In this document: in pieces, positions 33,924 through 45,400 of the stretch
Numbering within the stretch: position 1 is the stretch's first letter
Layout of the letters: the number at the start of each line of letters is the position of its first letter
Source: Thalassomonas sp. RHCl1
GTDB taxonomy: Bacteria; Pseudomonadota; Gammaproteobacteria; Enterobacterales; Alteromonadaceae
Assembly (NCBI RefSeq): GCF_947387555.1
Contig: NZ_CANDNZ010000013.1
Span: forward strand, 1 to 64,000
DNA: 64,000 nt
Direction: 5' to 3'
The notes under the pieces: generated by a model
What the model was told of the DNA's origin: nothing
Database searches by the model: none
What the model saw: the letters and a program-made list of their open reading frames with translations, nothing else
Made by a program: the position numbers and the translations under genes

Positions 33924-36900
33924 TTGGAACCATCGACCCCCGATCATCGCATCTTGATGGTTAATGCTTTACAGGAAATAAAAGCGCTAAAATCCCGTAT
34001 TACCGGTTACCAGGCGGCAGAAAATGAGCCCATTGCCATTATTGGTATGGCTTGCCGTTTTCCGGGGGGAGCAAACGATCCCCATCGCTATTGGCAGTTA
34101 TTACGTGATGGCCGGGATGCCATTGCCGAAGTTCCGGGTGCACGCTGGGACTTGGAGCAGTTTTACGCGCTTGACCGTGAAGCTTTTGGCAAGATGTATA
34201 GCCGCTGCGGCGGATTTGTTGAAGATATCTTCGGGTTTGATGCGGGCTTTTTTGGCATTTCGCCAAGAGAGGCGCAAACCATGGATCCGCATCAGCGTAT
34301 CTTGCTGGAAGTCTGCTGGGAAACGCTGGAATATGCCAATATACTGCCGTCGTCGTTAGCGGGCAGTAATACCGGGGTCTTTATTGGCGTTAGCAGCATG
34401 GATCAAATTGTCAATCAGTTCGGTGAGGCTCGCCTGACGGATGTCGGGCCATATCATGGCTCAGGTTGCGCCCTGGCGCCGATCGCCGGCCGGGTTTCCT
34501 ATAACTTTGGTTTTAACGGTCCGAGTATGGTGGTCGATACCGCCTGCTCCTCTTCATTACTCTCCTTACATTTAGCCGCCGAAAGCCTGCGCCGTCAAGA
34601 GTGTGATATGGCACTGGCCGGCGGTTCGCACTTTTTGTTACATCCCGGATATTCGATCGCTTTTTGTAAGGCCAATATGTTGTCTGAAGACGGGCGTTGT
34701 AAAACATTCGATGCTAAAGCCAATGGCTATGTCCGCGGCGAAGGTTGCGGTGTTGTCGCACTGAAACGTTTATCGGATGCGCAAAGGGACGGTGATACTG
34801 TTTTGGCTTTGCTGCGCGGCTCTGCCGTTAATCAGGACGGCGCCAGTGGCGGCTTAACGGTGCCGAACGGGCCGGCGCAGGAGCAAGTGATCAAAAAGGC
34901 ATTGGCAAGGGCAGGACTCGATGTAGCAAGTGTGGATTATATTGAAGCACATGGCACAGGAACCCCCCTGGGGGATCCGATTGAAATCGGCGCCTTAGGC
35001 AATGTCTTTAAGCAGCCCTTGCTGGTGGGGTCGGTTAAAACCAATGTCGGTCATCTTGAAGCCAGCGCCGGCATAGCCGCAGCCATTAAAGTGGCTTTGT
35101 CTTTGCAGCATAAATCCATACCGCCACATTTACACTTTAACAAGCCCAATCCCTTGATCCCCTGGTCTGAAACAGACATTAAAGTACCTACCCAGTTGAC
35201 GCCGTGGCATAAACAGGAAGATAGGCAGCGTGTGGCTGGTATCAGCTCTTTTGGCTTTAGCGGTACCAATGTTCACCTGCTGATGTCAGATCTGCCAAAG
35301 GCAGAGGCTGAACCACAGGGCCAGGCGGCAAGGGCAGAGCAGTTGTTAACCTTATCGGCCCGTCATATTGACGCCTTAAAGGCGCTGGCCAAACGATGGG
35401 CACAGGGCCCACTGGCCGAAGAGGATGCCGATTTTGCCGCCTTGTGTGCCGGTGCCGCCCATTATCGCAGTGCATTTAAAGTGCGTTTGGCGTTAGTCGC
35501 CGACAGTGCGGCCAGGGCCCGTACCTTATTGCTGGAGTTTGCCGACAAGGGCCAAGCCGAGGGCATAAGCCTTGTAGAGGTGCCCGATGAAGTGCCGGGG
35601 ATCGCTTTTTTATTTACCGGGCAGGGGGCGCAATATCCCGGCATGGGGCAAGCCCTCTATCAAGAGGAAGATGTTTTTCGCGAAGCAATCGATGAATGTG
35701 CCGCCCTGTTGGGGGATTATTGCGACATTGACTTGCTCGACTTGTTATACCCAAAATCCCCCCGGACAGACACAGGTTTGCTCAATGAAACCGGCAATAC
35801 CCAACCCGCCTTGTTCTCCTTTGAGTATGCCCTGGCCCGTTTGTGGCAATCCCGAGGCATACAGCCGGCTGCCCTGATGGGGCATAGTGTCGGAGAATAT
35901 GTTGCCGCTTGTGTTGCGGGCGTTTTTTCCCTGGCAGATGCGCTGAAGCTGATTGCTGGTCGTGGCCGTCTGATGCAGGCTTTGCCGGCAGGCGGCGCCA
36001 TGGCCGCGATATTGGCCGCGCCGGAGCGTGTCGAATCCCTGCTGGAAAACGGCGCCGACAGCCTGTCAGTTGCCGCCTACAATGCCCCGAGGAACACTGT
36101 GGTGTCGGGCGATGGCCAGGCGCTTGATGCCTTGCTGGCGCTATTGCAGGAGCAGGGAATTGAGTACCGCCGCCTCGCGGTTTCCCATGCTTTTCACTCC
36201 CCCCTGATGCAGCCTATGTTGTCAGACTTTCGCCGCCTTGCCGCGCAAATTCATTACCACAAACCTAAATTGCCGCTGATTTCAAATGTCAGCGGCCGCT
36301 TTGCCGGTGAGGAAATAGCCAGTGCTGATTACTGGGGGCGGCATGTGCTGGCGCCGGTGCGTTTTACCGACGGCCTGGAGCAACTGTCGGCCCGGGGTTA
36401 TCACTTTATGCTTGAACTCGGCCCGGCAACGACCCTGGTCGGGATGGCAAGGCAGAGTGTCGGTGAGCATGCGGTCCTGGCTGCCAGCTTAAACAAAGAT
36501 CAGTCGCCGGGGGCGAGCATGCTGGCCGCCCTGGGGCAATATTGGCTTCACGGCGGCCAGGTGGACTGGTCACAGGCGGGCATGCAAGCCAGGCGTGATA
36601 TTCAGCTGCCCTTGTATCCGTTTCAGCATAGAGATTTCAGGCAAGCAATCGACATTGATGCGGCTCATGGCGGTTTGCAGGGCATGACTTCGCTGGAGCA
36701 TCCCCTGCTGCAGCGCTGTTTCAAATCGCCACTGTTGCAGCAAACCTTGTTCGAGACAACTTTTTCCAGGAAAAACCAGCCTTTTCTTGACGAGCATCGC
36801 GTCTTTGGCAAACTGGTGGTGGCAGGGGCATCACATTTATCCCTGGTATTATCTGCCTTGTCGCTGGCCGGTTTATCAAGCAAGGGGGGCTCCCTTAGCC

Positions 36901-39446
36901 AGGTGATGTTTCCAACGGCGCTGATTGTGCCGGAGCAGGGGGAATGCGCGGTACAGCTGTCCCTGACACCGCAAAGCGGTAACAGCGGTGAATTTCGCTT
37001 AATGAGTTTGCCGGAGCAGGCAGAGCCCAAACTGCATGCCAAAGGGCAGTTTGCCGCGAATGCTTCGCCTGCCGTAACGCCGGATCTCCAGGCTGCCCGG
37101 GAGCGTTGCCGCGAAAAGCTGGCCGCCGAAGAAGTCTACCGGCTGCAGGAAAAACGCCATATTGTTGTTGGCCCCAGCTATCACTGGTTAACTGAGTTGC
37201 AACGCGGCCCGTCGGAAGCTATTGCCCGGTTACGGCTTCCGTCGGTTTTGGAAAATGTGATCCAAAATTATAGTATCCACCCGGGGTTAATCGATTCTTG
37301 TTTCGGCGCTATGGTGATAGCCAAGCCCATGGAAATATCCGAGAGCTTTATTCCCTTTTCCATAGAAGCCCTGCATGTCTATCCGCCGTCGCAAGGTTTT
37401 GCCGGTGTCACCGCTTTTATCGCACATGCCGTGGTGCGTGAATGCGATCACATGAAAATGCTGGGGGATATTCATTTATACAGCGAACAGGGAGAGATGC
37501 TGGCCGCCTTTGTCGGTCTTGAAGGGCGCAGTGCCAGCCGTCAGGCCTTATTGGCGGCAGATGAAAACCGCGCGCCGGAGCTGTACCATGTAGATTGGCA
37601 ACAACTGCAACCGGTGATGGCGCCGGACTCCCCTTCGATAGCGCAACCTTGGCTGATCTTTGCTGATGCCGGAGGGATCGGCGAACAACTGGCCGCCACC
37701 TTAAACAAAAAAGGCATTGCCGCCACGCTTGCCCTGCCAGACCCGCAGGCCGGGCAACTGAGCCAAACGGCAACGGGCAACTATGCTTTATCGCCAAGCT
37801 CGCCTTCTCATTTCCAGCAACTGTTGGCGGCCTGCGCAGCCCCCGGGGCAATTGTCTATTTGTGGGGACTGGATCAATCCGGCGAGCATTTTGACGAGCA
37901 GCAACATGCCTGTGCCGGCGCCTTACATTTATTGCAGGCATTGGCGCAATATCCGGGCAAGGATACCGGTACCGGCAAACCCCGACTGCACCTGGTGACC
38001 CGGGGGGCGCAAAAAGTTTTAAGCGGCGAACAGCTGCCGGCGCCGCAGCAGGCTTTATTATGGGGGCTGGGCTCCGTCGCCGCGGCCGAGCATAGCGAAT
38101 GGGCAAGTATCTGCCTGGATTTGGAGCCGAACACCGCTGTAGAGCAGGCGGCAGCCGAGCTGCTGGCGGCAACGGCTTTACCCCATGAGGAGACCCGCAT
38201 CGCCTGGCGCAACAACAGCGCTTATGCCGCCCGTTTGACCCTATCTGAAACCGACAGCGAACCCGATGCGCCATTTGCGGCTAAGCCGGATGTCAGCTAT
38301 CTCATTACCGGCGCACAGGGGGCGCTTGGGCGGGAATTGGCTGCCTGGCTGGTACAGCGCGGTGCCCGCCATTTGGCGCTTATCGGCCGTAGCGCCCCGG
38401 AGGAGGCATGGCTTGAAGATTTAGCCAGTCAGGGGGCAAGCCCCTGTTTTTATCAAGCGGATGTTGCCGATATCTCGGCACTGGCCGCTGTGATTGAGCA
38501 GGCGGAGCACAGGCAGGCGCCGCTGGCGGGGGTATTCCATCTCGCCGGGATCTTGGACGACGGTTTGCTGGCCGGTCAAAGCTGGCCGCGCTGGCAGCAA
38601 GTGCTGACGCCGAAAGTTACCGGAGCCTGGAATCTGCATCGCCTGACCCGGGATAAAGACTTAGCCGTTTTTGTGAACTTTTCTTCGCTGGCGTCTTTAC
38701 TTGGCCCTGCCGGGCAGGGGAGTTATGCCGCCGCCAATGCATTTTTGGACGCCCTGGCCAACCAGCGCTATGCTGCTGGACTGGCCGGTTTAAGCATCAA
38801 CTGGGGGCCGTGGGCAGAAGCGGGTATGGCTGCCAGACTCGATACCGAGCAACAGGCACGGATGGACTTGCTGGGCATTGCCCGGATCACAACCCGCCAC
38901 GCCCTGGATAAGTTAGGTAAATTATTGCCCGCAGCTCAGGGGCAGACGGGTGTGCTGGCCGTGGATTGGCAGGGCTACAGCCAGACAAATAAGACGCCGC
39001 TTTTAAACCATCTGGCGGGGGAGAAAACAGACGCTTCAATTTATCAGCAGCTGCAGCAGGCCGCAGGTCATGAGCGCAGAGAGCGGCTGACTCAGTTACT
39101 GGTGTCGGTTGTCACGCAAGTGCTGCATCTGTCTCCCGATGAGGTCGCGGTGCGGGACCGTTTGTTTGATTTAGGCATAGATTCCCTGACCGCCCTTGAT
39201 ATGAAAAACCGCCTGCAAAGCCTGCTTGAGTGCTCGCTGAGCTCGACCCTGTTATTTGATCACCCGACCATTGAAGCGTTAACCGATTATTTTCTGGATA
39301 AGTTGTTCCCTATTTCCGCCGTGCAGCAGCCGGTTGTGCAAAACAGCCCGCTACAGCGAAATGAAGGTGTTGAAGAAATGTCCGAAGCCGAAGCCGAAGC
39401 CTTGCTTCTGGCCGAGCTTGAACAAATGGAGAAACAACCCGAATGA
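33924..39446 (+). CDS. Modular type I PKS: KS-AT-DH-KR-ACP
   Basis: This 1840-residue protein starts at TTG 33924 behind GGAAGAG. Residues 10-33 form an N-terminal docking coil. The KS (~35-460) has the complete triad C208, H343, H377. The AT has G-H-S-V-G with Ser655 and H-A-F-H-S (755-759), which points to malonyl-CoA. The DH has H958 in H-x3-G-x4-A (the usual Pro is Ala) and D1124 in H-P-G-L-I-D. The KR has G-A-Q-G-A-L-G (~1463), an L-D-D motif (B-type, D-alcohol), Ser1588 and Tyr1601. The ACP has Ser1754 (G-I-D-S-L). The C-terminus carries an acidic docking tail. The module should add two carbons and leave a trans double bond. The next gene overlaps by 4 nt. There is no loading domain. 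Confidence 0.95.
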   Translation: MEPSTPDHRILMVNALQEIKALKSRITGYQAAENEPIAIIGMACRFPGGANDPHRYWQLLRDGRDAIAEVPGARWDLEQFYALDREAFGKMYSRCGGFVEDIFGFDAGFFGISPREAQTMDPHQRILLEVCWETLEYANILPSSLAGSNTGVFIGVSSMDQIVNQFGEARLTDVGPYHGSGCALAPIAGRVSYNFGFNGPSMVVDTACSSSLLSLHLAAESLRRQECDMALAGGSHFLLHPGYSIAFCKANMLSEDGRCKTFDAKANGYVRGEGCGVVALKRLSDAQRDGDTVLALLRGSAVNQDGASGGLTVPNGPAQEQVIKKALARAGLDVASVDYIEAHGTGTPLGDPIEIGALGNVFKQPLLVGSVKTNVGHLEASAGIAAAIKVALSLQHKSIPPHLHFNKPNPLIPWSETDIKVPTQLTPWHKQEDRQRVAGISSFGFSGTNVHLLMSDLPKAEAEPQGQAARAEQLLTLSARHIDALKALAKRWAQGPLAEEDADFAALCAGAAHYRSAFKVRLALVADSAARARTLLLEFADKGQAEGISLVEVPDEVPGIAFLFTGQGAQYPGMGQALYQEEDVFREAIDECAALLGDYCDIDLLDLLYPKSPRTDTGLLNETGNTQPALFSFEYALARLWQSRGIQPAALMGHSVGEYVAACVAGVFSLADALKLIAGRGRLMQALPAGGAMAAILAAPERVESLLENGADSLSVAAYNAPRNTVVSGDGQALDALLALLQEQGIEYRRLAVSHAFHSPLMQPMLSDFRRLAAQIHYHKPKLPLISNVSGRFAGEEIASADYWGRHVLAPVRFTDGLEQLSARGYHFMLELGPATTLVGMARQSVGEHAVLAASLNKDQSPGASMLAALGQYWLHGGQVDWSQAGMQARRDIQLPLYPFQHRDFRQAIDIDAAHGGLQGMTSLEHPLLQRCFKSPLLQQTLFETTFSRKNQPFLDEHRVFGKLVVAGASHLSLVLSALSLAGLSSKGGSLSQVMFPTALIVPEQGECAVQLSLTPQSGNSGEFRLMSLPEQAEPKLHAKGQFAANASPAVTPDLQAARERCREKLAAEEVYRLQEKRHIVVGPSYHWLTELQRGPSEAIARLRLPSVLENVIQNYSIHPGLIDSCFGAMVIAKPMEISESFIPFSIEALHVYPPSQGFAGVTAFIAHAVVRECDHMKMLGDIHLYSEQGEMLAAFVGLEGRSASRQALLAADENRAPELYHVDWQQLQPVMAPDSPSIAQPWLIFADAGGIGEQLAATLNKKGIAATLALPDPQAGQLSQTATGNYALSPSSPSHFQQLLAACAAPGAIVYLWGLDQSGEHFDEQQHACAGALHLLQALAQYPGKDTGTGKPRLHLVTRGAQKVLSGEQLPAPQQALLWGLGSVAAAEHSEWASICLDLEPNTAVEQAAAELLAATALPHEETRIAWRNNSAYAARLTLSETDSEPDAPFAAKPDVSYLITGAQGALGRELAAWLVQRGARHLALIGRSAPEEAWLEDLASQGASPCFYQADVADISALAAVIEQAEHRQAPLAGVFHLAGILDDGLLAGQSWPRWQQVLTPKVTGAWNLHRLTRDKDLAVFVNFSSLASLLGPAGQGSYAAANAFLDALANQRYAAGLAGLSINWGPWAEAGMAARLDTEQQARMDLLGIARITTRHALDKLGKLLPAAQGQTGVLAVDWQGYSQTNKTPLLNHLAGEKTDASIYQQLQQAAGHERRERLTQLLVSVVTQVLHLSPDEVAVRDRLFDLGIDSLTALDMKNRLQSLLECSLSSTLLFDHPTIEALTDYFLDKLFPISAVQQPVVQNSPLQRNEGVEEMSEAEAEALLLAELEQMEKQPE

Positions 39447-42400
39447 GTACTGGCAAGAATCCCACTGAGCCCTCGGCAACCAAACGTGCGCTGCTGGCGA
39501 TACAAAAACTGCAGAATAAACTCGATGCCGCCGAGCAAGCGCGCCATGAGGCGATTGCCGTCGTGGGTATGTCATGCCGCTTTCCCGGCGGGGTAGATAC
39601 GCCTGAAGCCTATTGGCAGTTGCTGTGCAGCGGGCAGGATGCCACCGGGACGGTACCGGCAAGCCGCTGGAGTGTCGATGATTATTACGATACCAACCCC
39701 GATGCCCCGGGAAAAACCTATGTCCGCAACGGCGGCTTTTTAGCTGAGGTTGATCAGTTTGATCCTGCGATGTTCGGGATCTCGCCGCGTGAGGCCGCAA
39801 GCATAGATCCCCAGCACAGGTTACTGATGGAACTGGCCTGGGAAGCCCTGGAAAATGCCAATATTCCCACAGACCAGGTCTACAACAGCGAAACCGGCGT
39901 TTTTGTCGGCATGACCAGCACAGAATACGGCGCCCACCTGTTGTGGTCCGGGGATACCAAACGCATTAATGCCTACGCGGGCACCGGGGGCTCCCTGGGA
40001 GTTGCCGCCGGCAGGCTTTCCTATGCACTGGGACTGGCCGGACCTAGCCTGGTGGTGGATACCGCCTGCTCTTCTTCACTGGTGACAACCCATATCGCCT
40101 GTCAGAGCCTGCGTGCCGGGGACTGCGATCTTGCCCTGTCTGCGGGCGTGAATTTGATTTTGGGGCCGGAAACCTTTGTCAACTTTTCCAAAGCGAAAAT
40201 GCTTGCTCCGGACGGCCGCTGCAAAACCTTCGATGCCGCCGCCGACGGTTATGCCCGCGGCGAGGGCGGCGGGGTGGTGGTACTCAAACGCCTCAGCGAT
40301 GCAGAGCGCGACGGCGATAAGGTGTTGGCGGTTATTAAGGGCTCGGCGGTAAACCAGGACGGTCCCAGCGGGGGATTGACCGTGCCCAACGGTCCGGCAC
40401 AGGTAAAGGTGATACGCAAAGCGCTTAATACCGGCGGTATCCTTCCCCACCAGGTGGGCTATGTTGAGGCGCACGGCACCGGCACCGCCCTGGGGGATCC
40501 CATCGAAGTCTCTGCCCTGAACAGCGCTTATGGCGAAAACCGCCAACAGCCGTTGTGGGTGGGGTCGGTGAAAACGAATTTTGGCCATTTGGAGTCGGCG
40601 GCCGGTATTGCCGGGCTCATCAAGTCGGTGCTGATGTTGCAACACGGGCAAATTCCTCCCCATTTGCATTTTAACGAGCCCAGCCCGCATATTCCCTGGG
40701 CAGACCTGGCAGTGAACATTCCCACCAGTATGCAAACCTGGAATGAACCGTTGCGTTATGCCGGGGTCAGTTCATTCAGCTTTAGCGGCACCAATGCTCA
40801 TCTGGTGCTGGCCACGGCGCCGCAACCGGAACAGAAATCGGGACAGGAACCTGAGCAGGAAGCCCTCCCCCTGCCGGCACAACGCTGGCGCCTGTTGCCG
40901 GTTAGCGCAAAAGACGAACGGGCGCTCAAGGCCCTGGCCTCTGCCTGGCAAGAGCATCTGGCGGCCGCCGAGCCTGTGGCTGACGAAACCTGGGCGGAAC
41001 TGGCGCGCACTGCGGTCAATGGCCGCAGCCAGCTGCCTTACCGCATGGCTTTGCTCGGCGACAGTGCCCGGGCGGTGAGTCAGCGCCTGGCATTGAACAA
41101 TCTGCCCGCGGGGCGCGTGACCGGCGGCGGTAGGGGAAAAATCGCCTTTGTCTTTACCGGACAGGGCAGCCAGCACAGGCATATGGGACAGGAATTGTAC
41201 CGGGAGTCCGGGGTATTTAAAGAAGCGCTGGATGCCTGTGATGCCTTGTTACAGCCAAAGCTCGGACATTCGCTGATCAGTTTGCTTTACGGGGACGACG
41301 ACCAGTATGAGGTCTTGTTAAATGTCACCGCATTTACCCAGCCGGTATTGTTTGCCGTCGAATATGCGTTAATGCGCTTGTGGCAATCCTGGGGCATAAC
41401 CCCGGATGCGGTGCTCGGGCACAGTGTCGGGGAATATGCCGCCGCCTGCTGCGCCGGTATCTTGTCGCTTGAGGATGCGCTTGAGCTGATTGCCGAGCGG
41501 GGACGGCTGATGCAGGAGTTATGCGATCCCGGGGCCATGGTCGCTGTGCCCCTGAGCGAGCAGGATGTCAAAGAGGTGATCCGTCCCTGGCGGGGAGAGC
41601 TGACCATAGCGACAATCAACGGCCCACAAAATGTGGTGGTTTCCTGTAAACCGGTTGCCGCCGCGGCTTTCGCCGACGGTTTGACGGCTGCGGGCATAGA
41701 GCCGCGGATATTAAAAGTTTCCCATGGATTCCACTCGCCCATGATGGAGCCGATGCTGGCGCCGTTTGCCGCTGCAACCAAGCATATCGCCTATAGTAAC
41801 CCTAATGTTCCTGTGTACTCGACTCTCACCGGGGAACGGTCGGATAGCGCCCTGGCCGATGCCGGTTATTGGCGGGATCATATTACTGCCCCGGTACGTT
41901 TTGCCCAGGGCATGCAAACTTTACTGGCTGACGGCTACCGCACTTTTGTTGAAATCGGCCCCAGACCCACCCTTTGCTCGCTGGGGCGGGAAGTGGCAGA
42001 AAATTTCGATGCCGATATTGCCAAACACTGCACCTGGCTGCCCAGTTTGCGGGCCGGGCATGCATCCTGGACCACCATGCTGCAAAGTTTGGGGCAATTG
42101 TGGACGACAGGCGCAGAGGTTAACTGGTCTGAGTTAAACGGCGCCGGTCCGGCCCATGCCCGCCTGCCCAACTATCCGTTCCAGCGGAGCCGCTATTGGA
42201 TAGACTGGAGTCTCGGCAATCAAACGGGGAGCAATAGCAATCATCCGGATCACCTGTTATTGGGGCAGCGCCTGCACAGCCCGGCACTGGACAAAGAAAC
42301 CCTGGTCTTTACTTCGCAACTGAGTCCGCAGACCGCCGATTTGCTGGCCCATCATAAGATCTTCAATCAGGTGGTATTGCCTGCGGCAGCACATATTGAA

Positions 42401-45400
42401 ATCGCCCTGGCAGGCGCCGCCCGTTTGTGGTCAAAGGACAGCACCGGGCACCTGGCGGTGGAGGAAGTAGCGATCGAGCAGGCGCTGGTATTATCTGACG
42501 AGCAGCCGACGTCGCTGCAGTTGGTGTTAAAGCCGGCGGCGACAAACACAGACAGCCGGAAAAGCTATGATTTTTGTATCTACAGCCAGGGCGATGCGGA
42601 CAGCCCATGGCTGTCCCATACCCGGGGGCAGTTAAAACCCCTGGCAGATCCGGTGATGCCGGCCGGGATCGATTTAACGCAATTGCAGGCCTTATGTCCC
42701 GAGCAGCTCTCGGTGGCCGACTATTATCAGGGGGCGCATGCTGTCGGCATTGAGCATGGCGAGCATTTCCAGGCATTGACGGGCTTATGGCAGGGAAAAG
42801 ATCTGATACTGGCGCGCTTGCAGCTGCCGGACGAGGTGGCCGGCAGTGTCGATGAGTTTTTACTGCACCCGGTTATTTTAGATGCCGCTTTTCAAATGGT
42901 CGGTGTCCCTTTGCTGGCACAAAAACAGAAAAAAGCCTATTTGCCGGTCGGTATGGCGGCATTACGCCGTTATCAGGGCACAGGCAAAGTCGCCTGGTGT
43001 CTGGTGCGTGTGAAAGGGGAAAGCAACAAGCTGTTTACGGCCGATGTCCAGCTGGCGGATGAAGCGGGCAATATCCTGGCCGAGGTTGACGAATTACGCT
43101 ATCAGCAGGTGGGTAAAAACGCCTTGTCCGGCGGCTTATTCGGGTACAGCGACTGGCTCTACCGGACCGAGTGGCAAGAGCGCCAGGCCTATGGCGCCAA
43201 TGCCGACTGGTTGCCCGATGTCGATTCGTTGTCCCGGCAGCTGCAGAGCGCAACAGCAGAGGTGGCCGGGCAAATTGACTGGTACCGTGAGTTCTTTGCC
43301 GCCCTGGACAACCTGGTGGCAGGTTATGCCTGTGCCGCCCTAAAAGAGCTGGGATTGAACTGGCAGCCGGGCACAAGCTTTACCCTGGATGTCTTAATGG
43401 AGCAACTGACGGTTATCCCCGAATATCGGCGGCTGTTGGCCCGGCTGCTGGCTATTATGGCAGAGCAGGGACATTTGCAGGCGAACGGGCAGGACTGGCA
43501 GATCTTGCCCCTTGCTCCCTGTGACTGCGAGCGCCTGTTCGATGCCCTGTCGGCAAGCTTCCCGCAGGCAAACCATGAGCTGGCCCTGGTACAGCAATGC
43601 GGCCGCTCTCTGGCGCAGGCATTAAATGGCCGGGTTAAAGGCCTGGAGCTGCTCTTCCCCGGCGGCAGTGCAGAGCTGGTGACACGTTTTTATACCCGCT
43701 CCCCGGGGCCGCAGCAAATGAACAAGTTGCTGCAGCACACCCTGACAAAGACGCTTCAGCACCTGCCGGCAGGGCAGGGGCTGCGTATTCTGGAGATAGG
43801 CGGCGGTACCGGCAGTACCAGTTCCCATATATTGCCTCAGCTGCCCGCAGGACGCTGCCATTATGTCTTTACCGATATTTCGGCGGTTTTTACCAGCAAA
43901 GCGCGCGAACAATTTGCCGAGTATGACTTTATCGATTACCGGGTGCTGGATATCGAAACCGACCCCCTTGCCCAGGGATTCGAGCCCGCCACTTTTGATA
44001 TTATCATTGCCGCCAATGTGGTACATGCCACCTGTGATTTGCAGCAAACCCTGACACATATCAACCAGCTACTGGTACCGGGGGGCGAACTGCTATTGCT
44101 GGAAGGCACATCGCCACAGCCCTGGCTGGATATGACCTTTGGCTTGACCGACGGCTGGTGGCGGGGCAGCGATGCCGCCCGCAGCGACGGTTACCCCCTG
44201 GTGGCTGTCGATAGCTGGCGCCGGGTATTGACCGCGTCCGGTTTTGATACTGCGGCCGCGATCGGCGCGCAGCAGCTGCCTGAAAATGCGCTGTGCCGTC
44301 AGGCGGTGATTGCGGCAAGAAAACCGTTAACCCCGGACAGCGGTCACTGGCTGATAGTGGCGGATCAAACCGGCATAGCTGCTGTACTGGCGCAGCAGCT
44401 AGATGCCGGCGGCGTTTCCTGTCATTTGCTGGCCGCGGACCAGGCGGTCACGGCCGACAGCCTGGCGTCATGCCTTAAGGACTGTGACGATTTGTCTGTT
44501 ATCGTGCATGCCCGCGCCCTAGATGCTGCCGGCAGCGATATGCTGGATAGCGAAAAACTGGCGGCGGCGCAGCACCTGGGCTGTAAAACCGCATTGGATT
44601 TGCTGGCGGCGCTGGCGACGCTGAAACTTGTGCACACGCCGCGTCTGGTGTTAGTGACTCGCTGCGGCGTTGATGTCGCCCCCATGCCGCAAGGGGGCAG
44701 GATCAATGTCGGCCAGTCGCCGCTGACCGGCATGGGGCAAGTGATACAAAAAGAGTATCCCGAATATCATTGCCGCCATATTGATATCGATTACCGGCAA
44801 GACAGCCTGGCGCCGTGTATCCATGCCCTCTGGCAGGAAGCGGCCTCGGTGACGTTGTCGGCGGCAAACGAAACCGTTGCGCTGCGCGCAGGGCAAGACC
44901 GCTATTGCCGTTATGTGCCGCGTCTGGCACGCTTGCCGGCGGGGCAGGCGCCCCATGAAGCGCTGCCGATACGCAAGCAGGCCTGGTACCTGATCACCGG
45001 CGGTTTGGGGGATCTCGGCCTGGTTACGGCGCATTGGCTGGTGGCGGAACAAGGGGCGCGTCACCTGGTGTTGGCCGGGCGCCATGCGCCCTCGGCGCAG
45101 GCGCAGCAGCAGATTGCCAAACTCCAGGCCCTGGGGGCCAGTATCCTGACCATAGCGGTTGATATGACAGAAATCACTCAGGTTGATGCCATGATGGCCA
45201 CCATAGCCGGCCAGGGCGAACTGGCGGGGGTGATACATGCGGCCGGCACTATGGATGACGGCGTGCTCGCGTCCATGTCATGGCAGCGCTTTGCCGCCGT
45301 CCTGGCGCCTAAAACCCTGGGGGCATGGAACCTGCACCTGGCCTGTCAATCCCTGGCGCTTGACTTCTTTATCCTCTATTCCTCCGCCGCCTCGGTATTG

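Noticed and set aside
37417-38274. 285-codon open frame on the minus strand
   Set aside because: It lies wholly inside PKS1, opposite the DH-KR linker and KR regions. It is Arg/Pro-rich as expected for the antisense of GC-rich coding DNA and resembles no family.
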